NCBI RefSeq assembly: GCF_030848805.1
Contig: NC_092369.1
Span: forward strand, 1,468,798-1,532,797
Length of the DNA: 64,000 bases
Source of the DNA: Temnothorax longispinosus
Taxonomy: Eukaryota > Arthropoda > Insecta > Hymenoptera > Formicidae
Reading direction: 5' to 3'
This document shows, piece after piece, positions 8,470 through 17,402 of this stretch. The translations under genes were made by a program, and so were the position numbers. Below the pieces are notes generated by a model. The model was not told where the DNA came from. It made no database searches and saw only the letters and a program-made list of their open reading frames with translations. Within the stretch, counting starts at the first letter, position 1; each line of letters starts with the position of its first letter.

Positions 8470-9570
8470 ATGAGAAGAAGCAGCTATCATAACAACAATT
8501 ATAAACGTTGGCATAGGATACTAGGACGACTCCGCCGGATCATTTTGACCATGCCTGGAATCGACGAAAATCTACCGATGGACCTAAGCGCAGCGCAGTC
8601 ATATCGACGATCGCCAATCCCAACGCAGCGAGGACCACCGGAGCGCGACACCAGATCTCCTGGCGTCGACGTCCATCCCAACATGGACCGTGACTGGCCC
8701 GGCCTAACTGATCCTGAGGTCTTCGCCCGACCTCAGCGTCCGCCGACACCGGCGAACACTATCTATGAAGTGCCGCGGATGTCAGTGGCATCCGTGGAAG
8801 CAGCTCTAACCCCCGGAATGGAGAATTTGATTGACGAGGTGCTCGACGAGATCAACCGTGAGTCTCCCGTCGATGACAGCCTGGGCAGCGAGATAACAGG
8901 CACCGTCAGACTGCCTGATGTCTCCAGACCTCCGCCCCGTTACGCCAACATCCCGGCAACGCAGACGAGCCACGAGTACGTGGCAATGGGATCATCTACA
9001 CGAGCGGAAGCATGCAGCAGCCGTGGGTCGCAATCTCTGAGCGGCCTGAGCACATCAATAAGCAGCCCGCTTGCCTTAGAAGAGCCATGTGGATCGTACG
9101 ACCACTTCGCTGAACCGGCTAATAGACATCATATAATAGGTGAGCGCCCTATGCTTCCTATACCGCAGGGCTCGCCACCCCCTCCTACACAATTACCGTT
9201 ACTGATACCTATCTATTATCGCGATTATTCAGATCCGCTAGTGAGACCGGCCTACGATTTTATATGTCACTCTGCGTAGTATGCGCAAGTCGCCGCAGAA
9301 CTCGCGCTGTGTGCAGATTGTGCAACGAGTGAACACACATTCTGCATCTACAATCGACCAAACGCCGTATGGCGACAATTACATCTCCTTTCGCGCACTT
9401 TTGTCCATACAACCTTACATTGCGGGCGATGTTACAAATTATTGATAAAAACCAAACGCGCCATAGATTGTCATGAGTGCCGCACCACAATAATAGATTT
9501 GCACGAGCGTACCAAACATTTGACTTATCAGATTCTGTGCGAGGCGGTTATCCCTCGTGGAACGCGTTAA
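8470..9570 (+). pseudogene. ORF2, copy B, with one nonsense change
   Basis: Starts at the ATG next to the splice acceptor. The basic N-terminus (KRWHRILGRLRR) is followed by a Pro/Asp/Glu-rich region, a PPRY motif (8932-8943) and a conserved block around IGERPMLPIPQG and IPIYYRDYSDP. The stop at 9277-9279 replaces a Trp codon present in two other copies. The frame then stays open to 9570 through LCADC, HTFC, LHCGRC and CHEC, the full zinc-type module. A splice at 9140 would avoid this stop, so the membrane isoform could still be made. Function unknown; PPxY motifs usually bind Nedd4-family WW domains. Confidence 0.6.
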
Positions 9571-9749
9571 ACGATACACGATACATACTTATAAAATACG
9601 TTTGCGAAAAGCTATAATGCTATTATATCCTATATATATATAAATAATATACATATTATATATGCTATACATTTAAATATGATTATCAAATATTTTGCGT
9701 TATATATATATATTCAGCTTTATAAAATTACCAATCGGTTTTCTTACAG
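9140..9749 (+). other. Predicted alternative intron in ORF2, copy B (610 nt)
   Basis: Donor ATAG|GTGAGC at 9140 inside the ORF2 coding frame; acceptor GGTTTTCTTACAG ending at 9749. Splicing removes the zinc module and joins in phase to the exon 9750-9829. The same pair exists in copy E (16901/17402). Confidence 0.6.
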
Positions 9750-9829
9750 TGTACTGTTTAGAGGGAACTGTCCTATTATTAAGCACATTTGTATTAGTGC
9801 TAGGACTACTCCGAATAATAAAAGAGTAA
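9750..9829 (+). CDS. Terminal membrane-helix exon of ORF2, copy B
   Basis: 80 nt: two bases that complete a split codon, 25 codons and a stop. It encodes LEGTVLL followed by an uninterrupted hydrophobic helix and a short basic end (RIIKE). It has no ATG of its own and only makes sense as a spliced exon. Against the copy at 17403-17482 it has equal length, 16 of 25 residues identical, and 8 codons changed silently. That points to selection on the protein. Confidence 0.6.
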
Positions 9830-10028
9830 CCTCTATTTTGCGATCGTAATAAACATTAGCGAGCGACCTTACTATAATACTAACCTATCAGAAAATATTA
9901 ACCACTAATACTTATTATATGTACATGGTGAAGGGTTTGAAATGAAATAATAAATTTCATATAATTAACATATGATTATATTTACTGAGCACGGTGGAGG
10001 ACCCTAATTCCCTTAGAATAAGTACTTT

Positions 10029-10206
10029 GACCTCCGCGTGTGCCCACTCCAAGGCAGCCCATCTATAAAGTGCCCCGAATGACACTCGCATCAGTGGAAA
10101 GATCGCTCACACCTGACGTCTCGAGGCCACCGCCGCCCTACGGAAACATCCAGGCGACGCAGTCTCAAAGCCACGAGTATGTGGATATGGCGTCTCAGCG
10201 AGCCGC
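10029..10206 (+). pseudogene. ORF2 fragment with PPPY motif, copy C leader
   Basis: A stretch of the ORF2 disordered region with a deletion of about 100 bp relative to the parallel stretch at 15608-15890. It carries PPPY (10130-10141) and SHEYVDMAS. It joins an envelope tail at a CGCAGTAGGATG point shared with copy E, so both arose from one earlier rearrangement. The 200 bp before it is AT-rich and empty. Confidence 0.55.
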
Positions 10207-10491
10207 AGCGCAGTAGGATGTGGCATGGGTGTTCTAGGAATACTTATGGTCATCATCTGGCTGATAAGTCGGACTTCTTGGATCAATAGTACTGCGAATT
10301 TGCTTTATGCACGATGCTACAGTGACAAAAGAACCAAGGGACCTACTCCTTGCCCCTCGGTAGAGAATAAAAGCCGAGACATCGAGCCCGAGTGCGGACA
10401 GTCTAGTTCAAAGATTGAAGTATATAGAATCGAGATACACGAGGCTGAAGAAGCACCCGCAGAAGACAAACGACCTGGCGAAAAAGAGTAA
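10207..10491 (+). pseudogene. Envelope tail fragment, copy C: membrane helix and cytoplasmic part
   Basis: Reads from just before the membrane helix (GVLGILMVIIWLIS) to a TAA at 10489-10491. Tail motifs CPSVENKSRD match the envelopes at 8260 and 16040. The ectodomain is absent. An ATG at 10225 is present by chance of sequence and is probably not a real start. Confidence 0.6.
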
Positions 10492-10513
10492 CGAGTACTG
10501 CATAAGAAAATTC

Positions 10514-10577
10514 GTAAGTGACCAAAACCGAAAGACTGCGAATCACACTGAGTCTTTGGTTTGTGCTCATCTTACAG
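10514..10577 (+). other. Mini-intron, copy C (64 nt)
   Basis: Donor GTAAGT at 10514, acceptor CTTACAG ending at 10577, ORF2 ATG at 10579. ACCAAA (10521-10526) pairs with TTTGGT (10555-10560). The outer AAGTG helix has a one-base bulge here. Confidence 0.6.
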
Positions 10578-10578
10578 A

Positions 10579-11583
10579 ATGCGAAAGAGCAGCTACGACC
10601 AGAGTAACAACTACAGGCGGTGACATCGAATTCTGGGAAGACTAAGGCGAACCATTCTAGCGATGCCTGACGACCTACCAATGGACTTAAGCGCGACGCA
10701 GTCATACCGGAGGTCGCCGATACTACAACGAGGACCACCGGAGCGCGACACCCGATCACCGGGTGTAGACGTCTATCCGGGAATGGACCGAGACCTGATA
10801 GGACCCACCGATCCAGAGGTCTTCTTCCAACCTCAACGTCCACCGACACCGGCAAACACCATCTACGATTGGCCGCGGATGTCAGTAGCATCCGTCGAAG
10901 CAGCGATGTCCCCAGGAATGGAGAACCTGTTGGACGAAGTGCTCGACGAGATCAATCGAGAGTCTCCCGTCGATGACATCAGCCTGGGCAGCGAAACAAC
11001 AGGAACCATTAGACTGCCTGACGTTTCCAGACCTCCGCCCCCTTATGCCAACATCCCAGCGACTCAGACGAGCCACGAGTACATGGCAATGGCATCATCT
11101 GTACGAGCTGAAGCAAGCAGCAGCCGAGGATCACGATTCCTGAGCGGCCTGAGCGCATCAGTGAGCAGTCCACTTGCTCTAGGAGAGCCATCAGTATCAT
11201 ATGACCACTTCGCCGAACCTGCTAATAGACATCATAGTAGACGTCATATAATAGGTGAGCGCCCTATGCTTCCCATCCCGCAGGGCTCGCCACCCCCTCC
11301 TACACAACCACCACTACCAATACCAATCTATTATCGCGCTTATTCAGACCCGTTAGTGAGACCTGCATACGATTTCATTTGTCACTCTGCGTGGTATGCA
11401 CAAATCTCTACGGAACTCGCGTTATGTTCAAATTGCGCAACAAGCGAGCATACATTCTGTATTTACAATCGGCCAAACGCTGTATGGCGGCAATTACATC
11501 TCCTTTCGCGCACTTTTGTTCATACGACTTTACATTGCGGCCGGTGTTATAAATTGCTGATAAAAACTAAACGCGCCAGATAT
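10579..11583 (+). pseudogene. ORF2, copy C, nonsense near the start
   Basis: The ATG next to the acceptor is followed after 14 codons by TGA (10621-10623), where copies B, D and E have Trp. From 10624 on, ORF2 is open and well kept: PMDLSATQSYRRSP, GMENLLDEVLDEINRES, PPPY (11035-11046), an IGERPMLPIPQG block, and the zinc-type module (LCSNC, HTFC, LHCGRC). The last CxxC and C-terminus are lost where a second ORF2 piece begins at about 11584. An internal ATG at 10663 could still start a protein without the basic N-terminus. A donor-like GTGAGC lies at 11255, but no terminal membrane exon follows. Confidence 0.6.
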
Positions 11584-11750
11584 AGACATCATGTAATAGG
11601 TGAGCGCCCTATGCTTCCTATACCACAGGGCTCGCCACCCCCTCCTACACAACTACCGTTACCGATACCTATTTATTATCGTGATTATTCGGATCCGCAA
11701 GTGCGACCGGTATATGATTTTATTTGTCATTCTGCGTGGTATGCGCAGCA
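11584..11750 (+). pseudogene. Duplicated ORF2 segment inside a chimeric frame
   Basis: Repeats the block from IGERPMLPIPQG to CHSAWYAQ already present at 11240-11404, closer in sequence to copy B (GSPPPPTQLPL, YYRDYSDP). It includes another GTGAGC donor-like site at 11600. The reading frame stays open through both junctions. Confidence 0.6.
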
Positions 11751-12170
11751 AAATTCTCATGCAGATATTCCAGTAACCACCGACAAAGCGGAAATGGATC
11801 GACTTATAAAAATATCCGATTTAAAAATCGCCTACACCAGCGACCGTCTAATTTATATTTTACACATTCCACTATTAACTCCTGGAACATACAAAATTTA
11901 TAAATCTGTACCATTACCAGCCAAGCAAACGTTCGATAAAATGAAATTCGCTGTAATCAAACCCGACGCGGAACACGTCGGAATAAATAAAGACACCGAC
12001 AGTTTCTACGAATTCCGAGGAGAAGAGCTGGGCGAGTGTATATCGCTCGACGCCATGTTTATCTGCCCGGCCGTCTTTCCTTTGAAAAAGATACGGTAAG
12101 CAACTAGCTGCAATATTGAACTATTATTGAATAAAAATATGAAAATAAAATATTGTCAAATAATATTGCA
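11751..12170 (+). pseudogene. Envelope ectodomain fragment, copy D left part
   Basis: Begins at the residue run matching copy B near 7272 and continues in frame with the preceding ORF2 piece to a stop at 12097-12099. Similarity goes on to about 12170. It contains ILHIPLLTPGTYKIYKS and the conserved FICPAVFPLKK region. The gene resumes at 12972 after an insertion, with 85-90 bp present on both sides. Confidence 0.6.
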
Positions 12171-12971
12171 GCTACGTCTTTTTTTTTTAATCGATACATC
12201 TTTTAAAGTTCTACAAGACTGTGTAAGTTAGATTGTTCCAAACTAAAAAATGTAAATGTTATTTAAAAAAAAGAAAACTTGTTTTTCTGAAAAAGCGAAA
12301 AAATTTGCTTTTTTTTTAAATTGACGTAGTACTGACTAAAAAAAAGATACAAGGTTTTTATGAACGTTTTAAAAACCCTGCACGTTTTAACAACGTATGT
12401 ATACTACGGAACGCAAGGTACCTATATAAATATCATCGATCGGGTGTTGCCTCCCTCGCCAACTCATTTGAGCGATGCTTTCTCGCGAAGTATAGTCGTT
12501 ATTAAACTCGTTATTAGATCTCAATATCTCGAAACAATTCTAATTTTGTCAAAACATTTCTAATTTTAGAGTTTGTACATTCCTCTGATATCTGCGATTT
12601 CTAATAATAGCGGTAACTCGACGTGTCTTATGTCTAGTTTGTTTATCAATATTTATAATCATTAATCATTAACGTCACGTTATAATGTATGTACATATAT
12701 TGTCCATGGAACAGTGCTGTTATAAGTTATAAGTGCTATTACAAGTATCCATGGAACAGTGCAAAATTGACATCTCAAAACTAAAAATTTCATTTGCCGT
12801 CGGAACGAATTGTGTCGAAGTAAATAAAGGGAATTTTCTACGTGAATTCGCGGCGATGTTTTGTGTGCCGCGACGAAGGAATCCATTCATTACGAGCGGA
12901 AAACTGGCCGTGCTTTCGCGCGTGCGGATGTGCTATTTTTAGAACGACGGAATGGAAGAATGAGCGAACGA
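12171..12971. other. 800-bp insertion within envelope copy D, no recognised content
   Basis: AT-rich, with T and A runs near 12180 and 12300. TCCATGGAACAGTGC occurs twice (about 12702 and 12749). Short frames (for example 12733-12942) resemble nothing. No terminal inverted repeats were found. It is bounded by an 85-90 bp direct duplication of envelope sequence. Confidence 0.5.
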
Positions 12972-13673
12972 GAAAAATACGACAAGCGACTAGCTGCAAT
13001 ATTGAACTATTATTGAATAAAAATATGAAAATAAAATATTGTCAAATAATATTGCAGGAATTAAGGAAAACATATTAGAAAACTCTAACTATTCCCGGAA
13101 ATTGGATCTACACCACAAGAAAACAAGAAACAATTCGTGTGGAATGTCAGCAAAATAAACAAGTGGAGATATATAATTCTGGCATTATTTCCGTACAGCA
13201 AGAATGCAAAATTAGAGCAGGAACTACGACGATGAGTCATCCATCTATTCGTACGATGAAATTCACACAGCATTATGCACCAACGAATAATTTAAGCATC
13301 CTGCAGTTATATGAACCTATTCGTAAGCAATTTCAAGTTGACCTGACGGAAGCAGCACACGAGCTATGAACAATGAATAACAGCCACGTAGAAATAACTT
13401 TTGATGACATCATTGAGAAAGCTCGCCAGATCAAGGACAGAAAAGATGCGAAAACAAAAATTTATCGCTTATAGCGCAGTAGGATGTGGCATAAGTATTC
13501 TAGGAATACTTATGGTCATCATCTGGCTGATAAGCCGGACTTCTTGGATCAGCAGTACCACGAATTTGCTTTATGCACGATACTGCCGTAAGAAAGAAAC
13601 CAAGGGACCTACCCCTTGCCCCTCGGTAGAGAATAAAAGCCGAGACGTCGAGGCTCAGCGCGAACGACCATAG
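12972..13673 (+). pseudogene. Envelope fragment, copy D right part
   Basis: Continues the ectodomain from SCNIELLLNK through the membrane helix (SILGILMVIIWLIS) to the tail (CPSVENKSRD). Breaks: TAG at 13076-13078 and TGA at 13367-13369, both at Trp codons of copy B, and an extra A near 13442 that shifts the frame. It stops at TAG 13671-13673, about 75 bp before the mini-intron. Confidence 0.62.
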
Positions 13674-13748
13674 TCGTTGAAGCACGCAAAGTAAGAGAAG
13701 ATAAGTTACCTGGTGAAGAAAAATAACGACCATCGCATAAAAGAAACC

Positions 13749-13809
13749 GTAAGTGGTCAAACCAAAAGATTTTTGAATAAATTATAATCTTTGGTATGTT
13801 CACTTAAAG
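13749..13809 (+). other. Mini-intron, copy D (61 nt)
   Basis: Donor GTAAGT at 13749, acceptor CACTTAAAG ending at 13809. AAGTG (13751-13755) pairs with CACTT (13801-13805) and ACCAAA (13761-13766) with TTTGGT (13790-13795). Confidence 0.6.
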
Positions 13810-13824
13810 GAGACCCGGAGCTGC

Positions 13825-14067
13825 ATGCAAGATCGTCGCAGACAGTGGCACAGGATCTTAGGGCGATTACGAAGAATCATATTAGCCATGCCGGGAGACG
13901 AGGATATGCCACTAGACTATCGCGCTACGGCGTCTTACAGACGGTCGCCGCCGGAACAACGGCCACCGCCAAAACGGGATACGAGGTCCCCCGGTCTCGA
14001 ACGTATAAGCCTCCTGGCAATGGACATTCGAGAAAAGCACACACAGGTGAAATACAATGTAGATTGA
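13825..14067 (+). pseudogene. ORF2 5' fragment, copy D
   Basis: ATG 15 bases after the acceptor. The first 50 or so codons match ORF2 (RRQWHRILGRLRRIILAMPG, then PRDYR-type acidic and SYRRSP runs). Similarity fades after RSPGLE at about 14000, and the last 20 codons are foreign. No PPxY or zinc module. Truncated by the insertion that follows. Confidence 0.55.
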
Positions 14068-14169
14068 CAATTGAAGGACGTGCATGTCGAGATGCGTCAA
14101 ACGCTTTCACGCGTCTTTGGGAATGTCTTTGAAAATAACGTTCTTTTTTTCTATCGTGAGAAAAACTCA

Positions 14170-14792
14170 AGGTATAAACAAACACGCTCTATGCACGATG
14201 CAAAATGCACGATTCGCGAATCCTATTAGCGAATAGACGCTCCCAGCTGGTGTAGCACCCCCTGCGGCCTAGTGAGTCTAGTAATTTTTAATCCGTGTTC
14301 GCAAAGCAGCGGCAGCGGCGGCGGCGGCGGCGGCGCGATGAGTAATTACACGCGCGCTTTCGTCATTCGCGCCACGTTACCCGTTTGTCTCGAACGTTCA
14401 GCATCGAACCATTCGAACCGCGTGGCGTGTCTCGTCTCGTATCGTCTCGTCTCGTCCGTAGGTACGTACTTGTGAGATATTCCTTTCATTTAACGCGATT
14501 TATTACATTTATCTTTTATAAACTCGTACGTAATTGATTTTCTTTTTACTTTTCAGAAAACGTAACGCGAACCGACAACCATGGATGAGCGAGTAGTGGA
14601 CGAGCATCATCGGGAGGCGATCGTAATCACCGACGACTCGTCGGACGACTCGTCCGTTGAATTTAGGGCGCGCGAGCAGGCGAGGGTCGAGAAAATTTAC
14701 GGTGTGCACGTTCGGCGGGCGCACGCTCGGCGGGCGGCCGAAGAAATGCCCGGAATCCTTATCGAAGTTTTCGCCGTGATACCTTGGCATGG
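14170..14792 (+). promoter_or_regulatory. Inserted block that looks like a 5' gene end: GC-rich leader, intron and start codon
   Basis: Unrelated to the cassettes on either side. A GGC run (about 14310-14335) and a CTCGT-rich leader end at a GTAG|GTACGT donor (14462). The intron is 14462-14556 (95 nt) with acceptor TTTTTACTTTTCAG. An ATG in good context (ACCATGG) is at 14581. This is the layout of a cellular first exon plus short intron. Promoter activity is not shown. Confidence 0.35.
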
Positions 14793-14817
14793 ACCGGAAC
14801 TTAATAGGCCCCACTGA
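14581..14817 (+). CDS. Acidic N-terminal exon of unknown gene, fused to ORF2 sequence out of frame
   Basis: 78 codons. The first 55 or so are unfamiliar: VITDDSSDDSS, which resembles a SUMO-interacting motif (hydrophobic core plus acidic/Ser), followed by an Arg/Ala-rich helical stretch (RRAHARRAAEE). After about 14770 the DNA is ORF2 sequence read in another frame, to a stop at 14815-14817. A captured host 5' exon is one explanation. Confidence 0.35.
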   Translation: MDERVVDEHHREAIVITDDSSDDSSVEFRAREQARVEKIYGVHVRRAHARRAAEEMPGILIEVFAVIPWHGPELNRPH

Positions 14818-15667
14818 TTCAGAAGTTTATGGTCGACCTCCACGTCCACTCACTCCTTTCAGACAGCCAATCTACGAAGTACCATGAATGACGCTGGGAT
14901 CCGTGGAGACTATTACCCCAGGAACGTCAGCGTTGATAAATGAGGAGCTGGAAGAAATAAATAGAGAATCATCGCTCGACGATGTGAGCATCGGAAGCGG
15001 CCCATCAGCGGATATCACCCTGCCAGACATGACGAGGCCGCCACAGTGTGAACGTGCTTGGAAATATAGCACATTCAGTTATAAAGGGACTCTCCTACAA
15101 ATCCAGACTCCAGGTATAACAAAAATCTTAATAGGAGCAGAAATTGACTCAGAAGGATTCTGCATCAACAAGAAAACAACCAGTAAGGTAGTAAAAGGGC
15201 AACTTGAATTAATCTGGTCAGATGTGACAGAGTGGCTTGATTTGTCGGGAGACCCTCAGGAAAGAACTCTGGATGGAAGCTCATTGAATTGGGTGGAAGG
15301 GAAGTCTGCATCTATTACATCTGATGGTATTGTTGTCCTAAGCAATAATCCTCCAACAATAGTATGTGGGTGGGAAACTGTTTATCAAGGAGAGGAGAAT
15401 CTCTTGATTTCATCAGATCTCGACAAATACTTAGTAATCCCAAAGTTACCTGGAGGTTTTAAACTAGGACCACAAAAGAAACTGTGCCGTACATCGTACA
15501 TTAACGTTCCCGCCGCCCTGGTCACCGGTACGAGCAGAGGGTACAAATACGTCGAAATGTCATCCATACGCGCAGAGCCTGGTAGTAGCCGCGGCTCACA
15601 ACCACCCGACCTCCGCGTGTGCCCACTCCAAGGCAGCCCATCTATAAAGTGCCCTCGCATAAAGTGA
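14793..15667 (+). pseudogene. ORF2 copy split by an in-frame glycoprotein-like insertion
   Basis: ORF2 similarity runs from 14793 (GxDRN-LIGPTDSEVY) to about 15049, with one stop at 14884-14886 where other copies have Arg. It resumes at about 15496 (YVEMSSIRAEPGSSRGSQ). Between them, about 15050-15495, is foreign sequence of about 150 codons that keeps the frame: Trp-rich, with four Cys and a WSDVTEWLDLSG run. It is most like part of a negative-strand virus glycoprotein ectodomain, but this is a weak impression. The insertion sits where PPxY lies in other copies. The open frame is 14888-15667. Confidence 0.45.
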
Positions 15668-15888
15668 CACTCGCATCAGTGGAAAGATCGCTCACACCAG
15701 GAATGTCCACATTAATCGACGAGGTCCTTGAGGAAATAAATCGAGAATCACCGGTCGATGAGCATCGGGATCGACCCGGAGCATGCTGCTCTTCCTGACG
15801 TCTCGAGGCCACCGCCGCCCTACGGAAACATCCCGGCGACGCAGTCTCAAAGCCACGAGTATGTGGATATGGCGTCTCAGCGAGCCGC
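15608..15888 (+). pseudogene. ORF2 fragment with PPPY motif, copy E leader
   Basis: Parallel to 10029-10206 but longer: PRQPIYKVP, LIDEVLEEINRES, then PPPYGN (PPPY at 15812-15823) and SHEYVDMAS, with frame breaks near 15655 and 15765. Joins the envelope tail at the same point as copy C. Confidence 0.55.
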
Positions 15889-16152
15889 AGCGCAGTAGGA
15901 TGGGGCATGAGTGTTCTCGGAATACTTGTAGTCATCATCTGGGCGATAAGTCGGACTTCTTGGATCGGCAATACCACGAAGATGCTCTATGAAAAATGCT
16001 ACCGGAACAAAGAAACCAAGGGACCTACCCCTTGCCCCGCAGTAAAGAATAAAAGCCGAGACACCGAAGCGCGAGACGCACAGTGTCACTCAGAACTTAA
16101 AGAAGCGAACGAAGAGAACGAAGTATTTTCGAACGAGAACAGTCAGCAATAA
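15889..16152 (+). pseudogene. Envelope tail fragment, copy E
   Basis: Membrane helix GMSVLGILVVIIWAIS followed by the tail with CPAVKNKSRD, ending in TAA at 16150-16152. The ectodomain is missing. It lies 5 bases before the mini-intron and directly upstream of the intact ORF2. Confidence 0.6.
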
Positions 16153-16157
16153 ACGTC

Positions 16158-16217
16158 GTAAGTGTTCCGTTCCAAAGTACTCTGAACCAGTAAGTCTTTG
16201 GAGCAACTCACTTACAG
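16158..16217 (+). other. Mini-intron, copy E (60 nt)
   Basis: Donor GTAAGT at 16158, acceptor CTTACAG ending at 16217. AAGTG (16160-16164) pairs with CACTT (16209-16213). The inner helix is TCCAAA (16171-16176) with TTTGGA (16197-16202), i.e. both outer bases changed relative to copies B, C and D while pairing is kept. Confidence 0.7.
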
Positions 16218-16224
16218 GAGCTGC

Positions 16225-17331
16225 ATGCAAGGAAGCCATCGTGACCAGCGCAAACAGTGGCAACGGATCCTAGGGCGCCTACGTCAAATTCTCTTAACCA
16301 TGCCAGGGGCTGATGATATTCCAATGGATCTACGAGCTGAGCAATCGTACAGGCGATCACCACCACCCTTAGTGCCTATACCACCGACGCGACGACCTCC
16401 GGAGCCTGATAACCGCCCTTTAGGGGTAGATGTCTATCCGGGAATGGATAGGGATTTCCCGGGGCCCACTGATCCGGAAGTATTCAATAGACCTCAGCGC
16501 CCACCAACACCCGCACCTATCTATGAAGTTCCGCGAATGAGCGTGGCAGCGGTCGAAGCTGCATTAACACCAACCACAACCTCGATGATTGACGAAGTTT
16601 TGGCCGCTATTGACCGTGAATCCTCGATCGACACCACCGGAGACAGCCCAATAGAAGCAGACGTTGTGCCTGATATAACAAGGCCACCACCACCAGCTTA
16701 CAGTAACTTGCCAGCAACACGGGCGGACCGGACGATTGCAGATGACTATATCGAAATGTCATCCACGCGTGCAGAAGCCGGAAGCAGCCAGGGATCACAG
16801 GCCTCACCTCTTGAATCAGGCCGAAGCCGTCCATTCCTAAGCGGACCTTCCGCTTCCTATGACGACATCAGGAAACCTAACCATCTTCAACATGTCATAG
16901 GTGAGCGCGGTATACCAATTCCGCAAAATTCACCGCCCGTTACGCGTCCCCCTGTGCCGTTGCCCGTACCGATATATTATCGCGATTACGCTGATCCGTA
17001 TGCCAGATCGGCGTACAAATTAATCTGTCACTCTGCGTGGTTTGTACAAGTAGAAAATACATTAACGCTTTGTGCCGAATGCGCCACTTCAGAGCACACC
17101 TTCTGCATCTTTAATCGTGCAAATGCAGTATGGAGACAACTCCATTTGATATCTCGTACATTTGTGCATACAGATCTGCATTGCGGAAGATGCTACGGAA
17201 TATTAATGAAAACTCGTCGGGCTATTGATTGTTTTGCATGCAGATCGACTATTATAGACTTACGTGGTCGCACAGAACATCTCACTTATAAAATACTTTG
17301 TGAGGCAGTCGTTCCTCGTGGAGGACTATAA
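16225..17331 (+). CDS. ORF2, intact copy E: PPxY protein with zinc-binding-type C-terminus
   Basis: 368 residues from the ATG next to the splice acceptor; a longer frame from 16198 would start inside the intron. Residues 1-35 are basic and amphipathic (RILGRLRQILL). About 36-225 are Pro/Ser/acidic and probably disordered, with PPAY at 16690-16701 and an EVLAAIDRES helix. A conserved IGERGIPIPQ block follows, then YYRDYADP. From about 267 to the end is a Cys/His module: LICHSAW, LCAEC, HTFC, a His in RTFVH, LHCGRC, CFAC and a final ILCEAV. No family recognised by name. PPxY plus a small zinc module recalls viral budding or matrix factors, which is analogy only. A donor at 16901 allows a second isoform. 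GC content is higher than in the envelope genes. The absence of stops over 368 codons is unusual in this decayed region. Confidence 0.62.
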   Translation: MQGSHRDQRKQWQRILGRLRQILLTMPGADDIPMDLRAEQSYRRSPPPLVPIPPTRRPPEPDNRPLGVDVYPGMDRDFPGPTDPEVFNRPQRPPTPAPIYEVPRMSVAAVEAALTPTTTSMIDEVLAAIDRESSIDTTGDSPIEADVVPDITRPPPPAYSNLPATRADRTIADDYIEMSSTRAEAGSSQGSQASPLESGRSRPFLSGPSASYDDIRKPNHLQHVIGERGIPIPQNSPPVTRPPVPLPVPIYYRDYADPYARSAYKLICHSAWFVQVENTLTLCAECATSEHTFCIFNRANAVWRQLHLISRTFVHTDLHCGRCYGILMKTRRAIDCFACRSTIIDLRGRTEHLTYKILCEAVVPRGGL

Positions 17332-17402
17332 AATAATAATCATATATGTCAATAAACTTATTGCTTGCGCTAAATTTTGTTTACGAATATTATACTTTTC
17401 AG
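16901..17402 (+). other. Predicted alternative intron in ORF2, copy E (502 nt)
   Basis: Donor ATAG|GTGAGC at 16901, acceptor ATTATACTTTTCAG ending at 17402. Phase 1 at both ends matches the exon at 17403. If retained, the reading frame continues into the zinc module; if removed, into the membrane exon. Confidence 0.6.
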
